DNA of 64,000 nt from DASYDU01 sp050248495 (GTDB taxonomy: Bacteria; Planctomycetota; Planctomycetia; Pirellulales; Lacipirellulaceae): positions 62,001 through 126,000 of the forward strand of contig JBFWSG010000008.1 in the NCBI GenBank assembly GCA_050248495.1. Direction: 5' to 3'. Each line of letters opens with the position of its first letter. The first letter of the stretch is position 1. Shown here one piece after another: positions 37,309 to 45,754 of this stretch. The position numbers and the translations under genes were made by a program. The notes beneath the pieces are model-generated. The model was not told the DNA's origin. It worked only from the letters and a program-made list of their open reading frames with translations, and did no database searches.

Positions 37309-38439
37309 GTGGCAGAAGTGAGAACCAAACGGATCGCGCTGGCCCTGCAGGAATCGGTCGCGCTGCGGTTTTCGATTCTGCAGGGCGTTCAGGACTACGC
37401 GCGCACGCGTCCCGATTGGAAGCTTGTTCGTGGCGGCGGGTCGTTGGTGCTCACGTGGCAAGACGCGCTCGCCGCGCGGCCGGATGGAATCATCGGTTTT
37501 GTCGGGGAAGAGATCGTTCCCGCCTTGCGCGATGCCGAGATTCCGGTGGTCTGCGTCAACAGCGTGCACAATTTGCAGCAGCTGGTGCGGGTTCGTTCCG
37601 ATGCGGAAGCGGTCGGATCGTTGGCCGCCAAGTATTTTCTCGACCTCGGCTACGAACAGTTCGCCTACTGCACCGACGTCCCTTACCATCACTATTCGCA
37701 GAAGCGTTGGGAGGGATTTCGCGACACGCTGCAAGCAGCCGGCCGCGCGGCGACGTTGGTCCGCCTCCGCGAGCGTCGTGCCGAATTCACGGAAGAGGAT
37801 TTTGCGGAGATCGCCGGGCTGCCAGGCGGCACGGCGCTCTACTGTGCCACGGACTCCTGCGCGCGGCGCGTGTTGAATTTCGCCGAGGAAGCGGGCATCG
37901 AGATCCCGCGACAGCTCGCCGTCTTGGGCACCGACAACGACCCGTTCTTCTGCGAAGGGGGCCGCACGCTGCTGTCGAGCATCGACGTGAATCACCGCAA
38001 AACCGGAGCGACGGCGGCGGCCACGCTGGACAAAATTCTCGACGGCGAGGCGATTCCGGAAGAAGCCGTCCTGATCCGGCCCACGAAAGTCGTCACCCGC
38101 GCGAGCACCGACCCGGCCAGTGCGGCGACGCATCCGCTGGTCGTCAAAGCGCTGCAGACGATCGACCAGCGCGCCCACGATCCCGATTTCAACACGGAAG
38201 AGCTCGCCAAGATTTGCGGCGTTTCGTCCCGGACGATCGGCCGGCTGTTTGAACAACATCGCCTGCGCTCTCCGTATCAGGTGTTGTTGAACGTTCGCGT
38301 AGGCAACGCGCAGCGGCTTCTGCAGGAGAGCGAGCTCACGGCGGACGAGATCGCATTTCGTTGTGGATTTACCGACTATTCGTCGTTTTATCGGGTATTC
38401 AAGAGCCAAGTGGGGATGTCCCCCTCGGCGTTTCGGTAG
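37309..38439 (+). CDS. XylR-type AraC-family regulator with periplasmic-binding-like sensor domain
   Basis: The 376-residue protein has an N-terminal LacI/periplasmic-binding-like sensor (about 1-270): RIALALQESVALRFSILQGV, GIIGFVGEEIVPALRDAEIP, YFLDLGYEQFAYCTD, LAVLGTDNDPFFCEGGRTLL and SSIDVNHRKTGATAAATLD. A C-terminal AraC double helix-turn-helix follows: TEELAKICGVSSRTIGRLF and ADEIAFRCGFTDYSSFYRVF. This layout is that of XylR, a pentose-responsive activator. GTG at 37309, with AGGAG about 10 nt upstream, avoids overlap with the fucosidase gene. Placed after the fucosidase, it probably senses a sugar of the same locus, giving a second input besides the GntR regulator. Confidence 0.9.
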   Translation: MAEVRTKRIALALQESVALRFSILQGVQDYARTRPDWKLVRGGGSLVLTWQDALAARPDGIIGFVGEEIVPALRDAEIPVVCVNSVHNLQQLVRVRSDAEAVGSLAAKYFLDLGYEQFAYCTDVPYHHYSQKRWEGFRDTLQAAGRAATLVRLRERRAEFTEEDFAEIAGLPGGTALYCATDSCARRVLNFAEEAGIEIPRQLAVLGTDNDPFFCEGGRTLLSSIDVNHRKTGATAAATLDKILDGEAIPEEAVLIRPTKVVTRASTDPASAATHPLVVKALQTIDQRAHDPDFNTEELAKICGVSSRTIGRLFEQHRLRSPYQVLLNVRVGNAQRLLQESELTADEIAFRCGFTDYSSFYRVFKSQVGMSPSAFR

Positions 38440-38758
38440 GCCTCGTGGTGTTGCATTAGGCGGGATTCAGGTGGCGGCTTCAAAGTTCAATTCATCGGCG
38501 GTTGGTGGGCGCTCGCGCGCGTGTCGCGCGGAGAGCGTCCGAACAGCTTGTCCGTTTTTGCAATCTGTGCTGCCCTCACTGCAATGGCCGAAAATGCGGG
38601 GCGGAATTTTAATGAATAGTGAAGGGCGGATCATCGGCCGCACGCGCTTTGGCAATCGCGAATTGCCGCGCCGGAGCCTGGCTCGGGCTCTCCGGAACCC
38701 TGGCGGTCGCGCTTTTCACAATCGGTTTCTTTTCAGTTCCAATTTCGGGAGACGACTC
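38440..38758. other. 319-bp spacer upstream of the first PEP-CTERM gene
   Basis: No credible gene. It holds an imperfect G+C-rich hairpin around 38672-38698 (CCGGAG paired with CTCCGG, with an inner GAGCC/GGCTC) that could end the XylR transcript, and GGGAG just before the next start. Confidence 0.4.
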
Positions 38759-39559
38759 ATGAGATTTCTTCAGTGGAGTGCGATGGCGGCTGCGCTGGCA
38801 TGTGGGGCGCTGGCGGCTGGCCACAGCAACGCGGCGTTCTTCAGCGGAAGCTCTGCCGACATCACCGACTTCGCGGGCGGCAGCGAAGTGTCGACCGCCG
38901 GCACACTCGTCGACGCGGTCAACCTTTTGAATCACAACAACGGCGGCGTGGGGATCAGCACGACGATCAACGGCGTATTGTTCAAGGGCACGCAGCCCGG
39001 CGCGTATCACGAGGGCGCGGAATCGTTCGCCAACGCATCGTTCGTCTATCACGGCGGCGACGGTTACGCCGACTCGAATCTTTGGTCTACGGGCGGCGCC
39101 TACGACACGCTCGCGGATTCCCAGATTTACGGAATGGATAATGGCAATGTGAACGTCGGTGACGGCTACGGCGTTGTCAACCTGACGCCCGACGTGTTGT
39201 ATCAACTGCAAGTGTTCATGCTCGATGATCGCGCTGGCGTGTCGAAGACATTTCCGTTGCAATTCCAGCAGACTGCTTTCACCGGCAATTTCGACGAATT
39301 GGACGGCAACGTCACTTCACAAGAGATCGGCTACATCTCGGGCATCACGATCGGCGGCAACGGCGTGACCGCTTCGAACGGCGAGATCGCCACCGTGCTG
39401 TTCAAAGTCGACTCGGGTTACAACGGTGTGTTGGTGAACAGCTGGGACGGCGGCGCAATCAACGGCATGCAATTGCGCGTCGTGCCGGAGCCGACCTCGT
39501 TATTGCTCTTGGGGCTCGCTGGCATCAGCCTGGCCGCCTTCGGGAAGCGGGCTGGCTGA
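38759..39559 (+). CDS. PEP-CTERM surface protein, paralogue A
   Basis: The 266-residue exported protein starts MRFLQWSAMAAALACGALAA and ends with a PEP-CTERM sorting signal (VPEPTSLLLLGLAGISLAAF then GKRAG). Between them lies a beta-rich domain of about 215 residues without a family name I recognise, with FKGTQPGAYHEGAESFANAS, FVYHGGDGYADSNLW, QVFMLDDRAGVSKTFPLQFQ and VLVNSWDGGAINGMQLRV. The same domain recurs in the gene at 41281. The PEP-CTERM tail would be processed by an exosortase and leaves the protein on the outside. GGGAG lies 9 nt before ATG 38759. Role unknown; adhesion or glycan binding is a guess. Confidence 0.88.
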   Translation: MRFLQWSAMAAALACGALAAGHSNAAFFSGSSADITDFAGGSEVSTAGTLVDAVNLLNHNNGGVGISTTINGVLFKGTQPGAYHEGAESFANASFVYHGGDGYADSNLWSTGGAYDTLADSQIYGMDNGNVNVGDGYGVVNLTPDVLYQLQVFMLDDRAGVSKTFPLQFQQTAFTGNFDELDGNVTSQEIGYISGITIGGNGVTASNGEIATVLFKVDSGYNGVLVNSWDGGAINGMQLRVVPEPTSLLLLGLAGISLAAFGKRAG

Positions 39560-39628
39560 GGAAGAAACGTAGAGAGGCGCACGGGCAGTGAACACGGAGG
39601 AGTGCAAGTAGGGGGAAACGGTTAGTGA

Positions 39629-39673
39629 TGCTGTCGTGGCCGGAGCCGGAACTCCGGCCGCGGCAGCACTTTT
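39629..39673 (+). terminator. strong hairpin with short T-run between the PEP-CTERM and SGNH genes
   Basis: Arms 39629-39645 and 39652-39668 pair over 17 positions, with eight perfect inner pairs (GGCCGGAG/CTCCGGCC), two G-U wobbles and a six-base loop; TTTT follows at 39670-39673. It sits 70 bp after the PEP-CTERM stop and 31 bp before the SGNH start. The T-run is short, so attenuation or an interspersed palindrome is an alternative. Confidence 0.5.
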
Positions 39674-39698
39674 CGGACGGTTGGTTGAGGCGAAGGCG

Positions 39699-41288
39699 AT
39701 GACTCATCTGCGGCTACCACAAGCGAGCGAGGCTCGTGCACTCCGTGTGCGGGCGGGGCTGCGGCTGGTCGCACTGCGCGGCTTGTTCGCCGCGGCAGTG
39801 ATGGGAATGATGCTGATGCCACACATAGCCGCAGCGGATCCCAACTATATCGCCGGCCTCACGTTCTCCGATCGCAGCCCCGGCAGTCCGCGGGCCGATT
39901 CTTTCGAGTCCGTGCTGCGGCTGGACGCAAACGACACATCGTTTGCCGGTGCCGCAGGTTGGGGCGGCGGATTCACTTCCTGGCAGCAGCAGTTTGACCA
40001 TAGCAAGACACTCGTTGCCAATCTTCAAAGTGCAGGACTGGTGTTCCTTGGTGATTCGCTCACCCAGAATTGGGGCAACGTCGGCGGAAGGCTCGTTAAC
40101 GGAGCGGGCGCTGGAACTTGGAACTCGGCGGAACACAACTACGATCAGTACGGAGCACTCAACCTGGGAATCGCCGGTGACCAGACTCAAAACCTGATCT
40201 ACCGGCTCGAGCACGGACAGCTCAACGGTCTGAATCCCGGCCTTGTCGTCCTGATGATCGGCACGAACAACCTCTTCGCGCCGACGGGCAATCCCGGCTT
40301 CCCGGCCGCCGACTACGTTGGCCCCGCGCATACCGCGGAAGAAGTCGCCGACGGTGTGCTGGCGACGGTGCAAGCCATCCACGCGCAACTTCCCAATTCG
40401 CACATCCTCGCTTTGAGCGTGCTCCGAGGACTTACGAGCAGCGATCCCGATCGAATCGCAGCCGATGCCGCCAACGGTTTTGTCGCCAGCGCGTATGAAA
40501 CGGACACGAACCCGTATCTCCACTATTTGGACATCTCCAGCCGCTTCCGCAATCCGAATGGCACGATCAACGGCAACATCGGCGGCGACGGCGTCCATTT
40601 GACGGCAGCCGGCTACGAAGCGTGGGCCGAGGAGATTGCTCCGTTCGTCGACCAATATGCCAAGATCGACCCTGAGAGCGCCTATGTCAACGTCGCGCCA
40701 CGGGGGACCGTGAGTTGGCAGAATTCCGCGGACGGCTCGTTCGGACACTTCGCTCTCGACGCGATCGATGACAACTTCAGCACCTTCAATCACAGCGACT
40801 TCGACGGCTCCTTCGGCGGAAATTCCGCGACGCCCGACCGCTTCACGCTGGAATTGGATCGCGTCTACGACCTCAAGAGCATCGAGATCGTCAACCGCGG
40901 CACGAGCGATGGCGGGTCGGCGGTGTCGGACGCGCGCCTGACCGGAACCGTGTTGGAGGTCTTGGCGGCCAACGGCGTCGACGTCCTGTTTTCGACCACC
41001 ATCGTTGAAAACCCCACGCTCCTCGGCGAAAAGCTCTCGTTCGACAACCACGGCCAAGGCATTGCCGGCGCGAAGTACGTACGGCTGACAACGAACAATT
41101 ACTTGCACATCAGTGAAATCCGAGCCAATGTGGCCGCCGTTCCTGAAATCGGCGCGCTGCAACTACTTAGCCTTGGCTGGCTCACTTTCTGGACCACAGC
41201 GCGGCAGGGCTGTCTGCGGTTCGGAGAACGGAACAACCATGCCCTCCGACAAGATGCCCTCCGAAAAGGAAACCCCACCGATGAATAA
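39699..41288 (+). CDS. secreted SGNH/GDSL hydrolase with discoidin-like domain and degenerate PEP-CTERM tail
   Basis: The 529-residue protein has a signal peptide (LRGLFAAAVMGMMLMPHIAAA). The SGNH blocks are clear: GLVFLGDSLTQNWG (nucleophile Ser), NLGIAGDQTQNLIYRL, VVLMIGTNNLF and DGVHLTAAGYEAW (Asp-His), as in PAF-acetylhydrolase-like esterases. From about 345 to 500 a beta domain of F5/8 C type follows (DDNFSTFNHSDFDGSFGG, RFTLELDRVYDLKSIEIV, GAKYVRLTTNNYLHISEI). The end has VPEIGALQLLSLGWLTFW then Arg residues, like an eroded PEP-CTERM signal, plus a 30-residue polar tail running 8 bp into the next gene. GAGG/AAGG precede ATG 39699. It may deacetylate polysaccharide (inference). Confidence 0.87.
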   Translation: MTHLRLPQASEARALRVRAGLRLVALRGLFAAAVMGMMLMPHIAAADPNYIAGLTFSDRSPGSPRADSFESVLRLDANDTSFAGAAGWGGGFTSWQQQFDHSKTLVANLQSAGLVFLGDSLTQNWGNVGGRLVNGAGAGTWNSAEHNYDQYGALNLGIAGDQTQNLIYRLEHGQLNGLNPGLVVLMIGTNNLFAPTGNPGFPAADYVGPAHTAEEVADGVLATVQAIHAQLPNSHILALSVLRGLTSSDPDRIAADAANGFVASAYETDTNPYLHYLDISSRFRNPNGTINGNIGGDGVHLTAAGYEAWAEEIAPFVDQYAKIDPESAYVNVAPRGTVSWQNSADGSFGHFALDAIDDNFSTFNHSDFDGSFGGNSATPDRFTLELDRVYDLKSIEIVNRGTSDGGSAVSDARLTGTVLEVLAANGVDVLFSTTIVENPTLLGEKLSFDNHGQGIAGAKYVRLTTNNYLHISEIRANVAAVPEIGALQLLSLGWLTFWTTARQGCLRFGERNNHALRQDALRKGNPTDE

Positions 41289-42291
41289 ACTTCACACCTT
41301 TGCCGGCTGTTGTGCTCTGGCGCTGGCTATGTCGTCGCCGCTGTTTGCCGCCACGTTTCAAGGCACGTCGACGGACATCACCGATTTCACAAACGGCAGC
41401 GAAGTGTCGACGCGCGGCACGCTCGTCGACGCCGTCAACCTGATCAACGACGACCAGGGCACGCCCGACGTCACGATCAACGGCGTGCTCTTCAAGGGGA
41501 TCGCGCCTGGCCAGTTTCATGAGGCCGGGGAGTCCTTTGCCGAAGCCTCGTTCGTCTACCACGGCGGCGACGGCTACCAGGACGTGAACTTGTGGACCTC
41601 CGGCGGGGCTTACGATTTATTGGCGGACTCGCAGCTGTATGGAGTCGATAAGGGCGAAATCAACTATGGCGACGGATTCGGCGTCGTGAATCTTACGCCG
41701 GGCACGCGGTACGAGCTGCAGATCTTCATGCTCGACGATCGGGCAGACGTCACCAAGTCTTTTCCGCTGCAGTTTCAGCAAGTGACTTTCACCGGAAACG
41801 TCGATGAATACGTCCCATACGATCCGGCGCCCGCTGACTTGGGCTACATGGAAGGGATCACGATCGGCGGCGCGGGTGTCACGCATGCGAATGGCGAAAT
41901 CGCTACCATTCGGTTTTCCATCGATGAAGGTTTCAACGGCATTTTTGTGAACACCTGGAACGCCGGGGCGTTCAACGGCATGCAGCTGCGCTTGCTCGGA
42001 TTGCCGGGCGACTACAATGGGGATAACGCCGTCGACGCCGCCGACTACAATGTCTGGAAAAGCGCCTTCGGGTCGACTTCCCAACTGGCGGCAGACGGCA
42101 GCGGAAACGGCATCGTCGATGCCGCGGACTACACGATCTGGCGCGACAGTGCAGCCTCCGGAAGCGGCAGCCTCGTGGCGGCCGGCGTTCCCGAGCCAGG
42201 CACGATGCTGCTGGTGATGACTTGTCTTACGCTGGGAGCCGCGGTCGGCAGAGCTCGCGGCGAACATCGGCGTTGTGCAATCGCTTTGTAG
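41281..42291 (+). CDS. PEP-CTERM surface protein with dockerin-like repeat, paralogue B
   Basis: The 336-residue exported protein begins MNKLHTFAGCCALALAMSSP. Residues 22-240 are a close paralogue of the domain in the gene at 38759 (TDITDFTNGSEVSTRGTLVD, FVYHGGDGYQDVNLW, IFMLDDRADVTKSFPLQFQ). Unlike that protein it then has two calcium-loop-like repeats, GDYNGDNAVDAADYNVWK and GSGNGIVDAADYTIWRDS, a planctomycete dockerin type I-like module, before the PEP-CTERM signal VPEPGTMLLVMTCLTLGAAV with Arg residues. ATG 41281 overlaps the SGNH stop by 8 bp, so the two are probably coupled. The dockerin may bind a cohesin partner not seen here. Confidence 0.88.
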   Translation: MNKLHTFAGCCALALAMSSPLFAATFQGTSTDITDFTNGSEVSTRGTLVDAVNLINDDQGTPDVTINGVLFKGIAPGQFHEAGESFAEASFVYHGGDGYQDVNLWTSGGAYDLLADSQLYGVDKGEINYGDGFGVVNLTPGTRYELQIFMLDDRADVTKSFPLQFQQVTFTGNVDEYVPYDPAPADLGYMEGITIGGAGVTHANGEIATIRFSIDEGFNGIFVNTWNAGAFNGMQLRLLGLPGDYNGDNAVDAADYNVWKSAFGSTSQLAADGSGNGIVDAADYTIWRDSAASGSGSLVAAGVPEPGTMLLVMTCLTLGAAVGRARGEHRRCAIAL

Positions 42292-42340
42292 CTCAGAGAT
42301 TGCAGTACAGAGATCGTAGCACAGAGAAGGACGAATCGAG

Positions 42341-43363
42341 ATGAACCTCTCCAAACCGCGATATTCCGCGCGTCGGGTGAGCGCACTTTGCCGGCCGGCG
42401 CCCTGGGGTTTTACGCTGGTCGAGCTCCTGGTGGTCATCGCCATCATCGGCATCCTGGTGGCGCTCTTGCTGCCCGCCGTTCAGGCGGCGCGCGAAGCGG
42501 CGCGGCGATCGAGCTGCCAGAACAATTTGCGGAACTGGGCGCTGGGCGTGCTAAACCATGAGCAAACCCACAAGTTCTTCCCCCGCAACTTCGATGGCTT
42601 CGGCGGCGCGCCAAACGCGCAACCGGACAAGGAAAACGGATCGAGTTGGATCGTCTCAACGCTTCCTTTCGTCGAAGAGCAAGGACTGTACGACCGTTTC
42701 GACAGCACCGGCGCCCTGACTGGCCGCTTCGACGCCAATAAGGGCGCTCAGTCGAGCGGTCAGCAGGGCATCGCACGCAACACCCCCGAAGTTCGCGCGC
42801 TGATGCAAACGCCGCTCGAGCTGCTGCGCTGTCCGTCCGATGAATCGACCTTGCAGCCGAGCGATACCCAATATCAGTGGTCCAACGGAACGACCGGCAT
42901 CCCCGTCACGACGACGAACTACAAGGGCTGCGAAGGCGACGCCTGGATCTATGGCCGCTGGCAGGGCAACAAGTACACGTACATTGGCACCGCGCCGCAG
43001 CCGGGAATTTTCTATCGCACGAGCTACGTCAAGCCCGTGAAAATGTCGCAGGTCACGGATGGTGCAAGTAAGACCTTTCTGATCGGCGAGGATGTGCCGG
43101 CGCACAACGCTCACTCGGTCGCATTCTTTGCCAACGGCTCTTGGTTGAGCACCGACGCTCCACTGAACTACCTGCCTCAGCCGCCGACGCCGCAGAAGTA
43201 TGAAGATGTTTTCGGCTTCCGCAGTTTGCATCCAGGCGGCGCTCATTTTGCGCTGGCCGACGGACATGTGGAATTCTTTGATGAGGGTATGGACTACTAC
43301 CTGTATCGCAACATGTCCACCAAGGCCGGCAGCGAAGTCGGCAGCGAAGTTCCCAAGAGTTGA
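42341..43363 (+). CDS. DUF1559 pseudopilin-like protein (H-X9-DG)
   Basis: The 340-residue protein has a type IV prepilin N-terminus, GFTLVELLVVIAIIGILVAL from about residue 26, preceded by a basic leader suited to prepilin peptidase. The body is DUF1559 with AVQAAREAARRSSCQNNLRN, and the C-terminus carries the H-X9-DG motif HPGGAHFALADG followed by HVEFFDEGMD. Planctomycetes encode many copies, usually beside small lipoproteins, as here. The protein is probably membrane-anchored or assembled in a pseudopilus; its role is unproven. It lies 49 bp after the dockerin PEP-CTERM gene. Confidence 0.93.
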   Translation: MNLSKPRYSARRVSALCRPAPWGFTLVELLVVIAIIGILVALLLPAVQAAREAARRSSCQNNLRNWALGVLNHEQTHKFFPRNFDGFGGAPNAQPDKENGSSWIVSTLPFVEEQGLYDRFDSTGALTGRFDANKGAQSSGQQGIARNTPEVRALMQTPLELLRCPSDESTLQPSDTQYQWSNGTTGIPVTTTNYKGCEGDAWIYGRWQGNKYTYIGTAPQPGIFYRTSYVKPVKMSQVTDGASKTFLIGEDVPAHNAHSVAFFANGSWLSTDAPLNYLPQPPTPQKYEDVFGFRSLHPGGAHFALADGHVEFFDEGMDYYLYRNMSTKAGSEVGSEVPKS

Positions 43364-43377
43364 CGTGCATTTTATTC

Positions 43378-43842
43378 ATGGATAGCAGAGCCCAAAAAGT
43401 CCGATCCTCCCGGCGCACAGCAGTTGCTGTGTTCCTGCTGGTTTCGTCCGCGGTGATTGCAGGCTGCGGTCGTGGAAATTTTGGCACGGTGGACGGTATC
43501 GTGACGCTCGATGGCCAACCACTCGACGGCGGCGCCATTTCTTTCTACCCAGCAGTCTCCGGGCCAGTTTATTACGCCGACGTACAACCGGGCGGCAGCT
43601 ATCATCTCAAGACGTCGTCGCACGACAGCGTGATCCCTGGTTCCTACATCGCCACGGTTTCGCACCGCCGTGGTCGCCCATCGCCCGGCATGTCGCTCCG
43701 CGAGATCGAGGCACTGGAGATGGTGCCGATCCGCTACTGCAACAAGGAATCTTCAGATCTCAAATTTGATGTCGTTGCTGGTAGCAATGCGATCAATCTC
43801 GAAATGACATCGGCCGACAATTCGGCCGGCGCCAATAGATAG
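43378..43842 (+). CDS. small lipoprotein following the DUF1559 gene
   Basis: The 154-residue protein begins MDSRAQKVRSSRRTAVAVFL and has a lipobox VIAGC. The mature part starts like carboxypeptidase-regulatory-like lipoproteins of planctomycetes, GTVDGIVTLDGQPLDGGAIS, with FYPAVSGPVYYADVQPGGSY, an Ig/transthyretin-like beta fold. ATG 43378 is preferred; TTG 43360, overlapping the DUF1559 stop, would add six residues. Gene pairs of DUF1559 and such lipoproteins are common in the phylum, so they may work together at the membrane. Function is unknown. Confidence 0.82.
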   Translation: MDSRAQKVRSSRRTAVAVFLLVSSAVIAGCGRGNFGTVDGIVTLDGQPLDGGAISFYPAVSGPVYYADVQPGGSYHLKTSSHDSVIPGSYIATVSHRRGRPSPGMSLREIEALEMVPIRYCNKESSDLKFDVVAGSNAINLEMTSADNSAGANR

Positions 43843-43928
43843 GATAAGTTAGCGACCCGCAACATGCGGCAGCCCGCGAAATGCGCTGTTTGACACCAAT
43901 ACGTCGCGGCTCAAAATTTCTTCCTCAG

Positions 43929-45725
43929 TCAGTCGTCCGATTCCACGCGTTGAAGCGTCAGCAGGCTGAAGTCGATGACGTGCTTGCCCGGTATGTCGAG
44001 CGCACTCAGCGTCAATTGTCCTCGGCCGCGTGGCAGTTTGAGTATTCCTATGTCCAAGGGCGCGAAGTCCTTGATGTACGACTCTTGCCTCGGAACACGG
44101 TCGTGTTCGCCGCCGAGCAATGGCGGGTCGTGTGGCCGAGCGACGACGGCCGATATTGAATGGTCACCGAGGCGAAGCTCCAAGGTTGCACCGACATCTG
44201 CCTTGGCGCAGGTGTAGTAGATCACCGCGCGATAGGCGCCGTCTTGCGACACGTCAACGTCCCACGTGATCGAGTCGTCGCTACTGGTCCAATTCGTAAA
44301 GTACGAGCTGTTGGGGTATTGATTGGAGCGCTGAATGTCGCCGTGGGGCTGGCCATCAGCAGCCGGAAGCATGGTAATCCTGCTTCCTGGAAAGCCGACG
44401 ATGAAGGGGCGACTGTCTGGCTGCGCGGCCGGCACCACTTCGCGTTTCCATCGGGCGACTTGTGCTCGTAGGTCGGCGGCGACGCTCGGAAACTTGCCGG
44501 AGACATCGCGGCCCTGCGATCGATCATGCTCAAGGTCGTACAGGCGCCCTTGATTGTCGAGGCGGAATCGCTGCGTGCGAACGCTGGCGTTGTCGCCCCA
44601 AGTGGAATAGATGCTTCGATCGTGAGTCCGACCGGAAGAATCGAGCAGCGCGGGCTTGAGGCTTTCGCCATCCAGTGGTTTGTCGCCGACGCGCGGCACG
44701 TCGGCCAGATCGACGAGCGTAGGGAACAGGTCGATCGCTCCTGAGAGCTGCGCGACTCGCTTCCCTGGTTCGATCATGCCGGGCCAGCGAATGAACAGCG
44801 GCGAACGGACGCCTCCTTCGTCCAGCGAACCTTTGATTCCCCGCATCCCTCCGTTCCAGCGTGCCCCGTTGGGGCCGTTGTCGGAAAAGTACACGACAAT
44901 CGTCTGCTCGGCGAGTTGGAGTTCGTCGAGCCTGGAAAGTAATCGGCCCACGTTGTCGTCGATGTTTTCGCACATTGCCAGCGCTGCGCGCGTGTGTGCG
45001 AGGTCTTCGGCCGTTTCATCCGTTCCTCGTAGCAGCAGCGCGCGATTGCGGAATCGATCGAACCACTGGTCAGGAACCTGCATCGGCGAGTGAGGCGTGT
45101 TGAGTGCCAGGTAGACAAAGAATGGCTGGTGGCGATGGAGCTCGATGAATTCGATGGCGTGGGTGGTGAAATCGTCGGCGGCGAAACCTTGTCCTCGCAC
45201 CAGCTGACCGTTGTGTTCCAACAGAGGATTGAAGTAGTCGCCCCAGTGGCCCGAGCAAAAGCCGTAGAATTCGTCGAATCCGCGGGCGTTCGGATGGTAG
45301 GGACCTTGCGCTCCGTTATGCCATTTGCCGAACACTGCCGTGCCATAGCCAGCGGCCTTGAATGAATCGGCAATCGTCCGTTCATCGGCGTTCATCCGTT
45401 CGCCGCCGGTGGTGACGTCGTGGACGCCGGTCCGCGGATAATATCTGCCCGTGAGGAATTCAGCACGAGTCGGCGCGCACAGCGGGCAAACGATGAAACT
45501 CTCAAAGCTGGCCCCAGAATCGGCCAGGCCGTCGATGTTGGGCGTACTTAGATTCGTGTTCCCATTGCAGCTCAAATCGCCCCAACCCTGATCGTCGGTA
45601 AGAATGACGACGACGTTTGGCCGGGCGGAGGCTGCCTGAGCTGCCAAGATAGCGCACAGAATGACCGCGATGCAGAAACAGCCTCGAATTCTTTGTGGGG
45701 CCAGAGCCATACGCCCGATCTTCAC
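43929..45725 (-). CDS. formylglycine-dependent sulfatase (S1 family) with C-terminal beta domain
   Basis: The 598-residue exported protein has a signal peptide (GCFCIAVILCAILAAQAASA), then NVVVILTDDQGWGDLSCNGN (metal-binding DD), the modification motif CAPTR in CPLCAPTRAEFLTGRYY whose Cys becomes formylglycine, GKWHNG, and YFSDNGPNGARWNGGMRG. After the sulfatase fold (to about 440) comes a galactose-binding-like module with WDVDVSQDGAYRAVIYYT. It would remove sulfate from sulfated glycans, fitting marine polysaccharide use and the nearby fucosidase. It lies 29 bp downstream of the ABC ATPase gene, so it may be read from the sigma-54 operon, although its role differs. Substrate unknown. Confidence 0.92.
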   Translation of the reverse strand: MKIGRMALAPQRIRGCFCIAVILCAILAAQAASARPNVVVILTDDQGWGDLSCNGNTNLSTPNIDGLADSGASFESFIVCPLCAPTRAEFLTGRYYPRTGVHDVTTGGERMNADERTIADSFKAAGYGTAVFGKWHNGAQGPYHPNARGFDEFYGFCSGHWGDYFNPLLEHNGQLVRGQGFAADDFTTHAIEFIELHRHQPFFVYLALNTPHSPMQVPDQWFDRFRNRALLLRGTDETAEDLAHTRAALAMCENIDDNVGRLLSRLDELQLAEQTIVVYFSDNGPNGARWNGGMRGIKGSLDEGGVRSPLFIRWPGMIEPGKRVAQLSGAIDLFPTLVDLADVPRVGDKPLDGESLKPALLDSSGRTHDRSIYSTWGDNASVRTQRFRLDNQGRLYDLEHDRSQGRDVSGKFPSVAADLRAQVARWKREVVPAAQPDSRPFIVGFPGSRITMLPAADGQPHGDIQRSNQYPNSSYFTNWTSSDDSITWDVDVSQDGAYRAVIYYTCAKADVGATLELRLGDHSISAVVARPHDPPLLGGEHDRVPRQESYIKDFAPLDIGILKLPRGRGQLTLSALDIPGKHVIDFSLLTLQRVESDD

Positions 45726-45754
45726 GATTGCCGCGGTGTCATTCCAAGGGCGAG

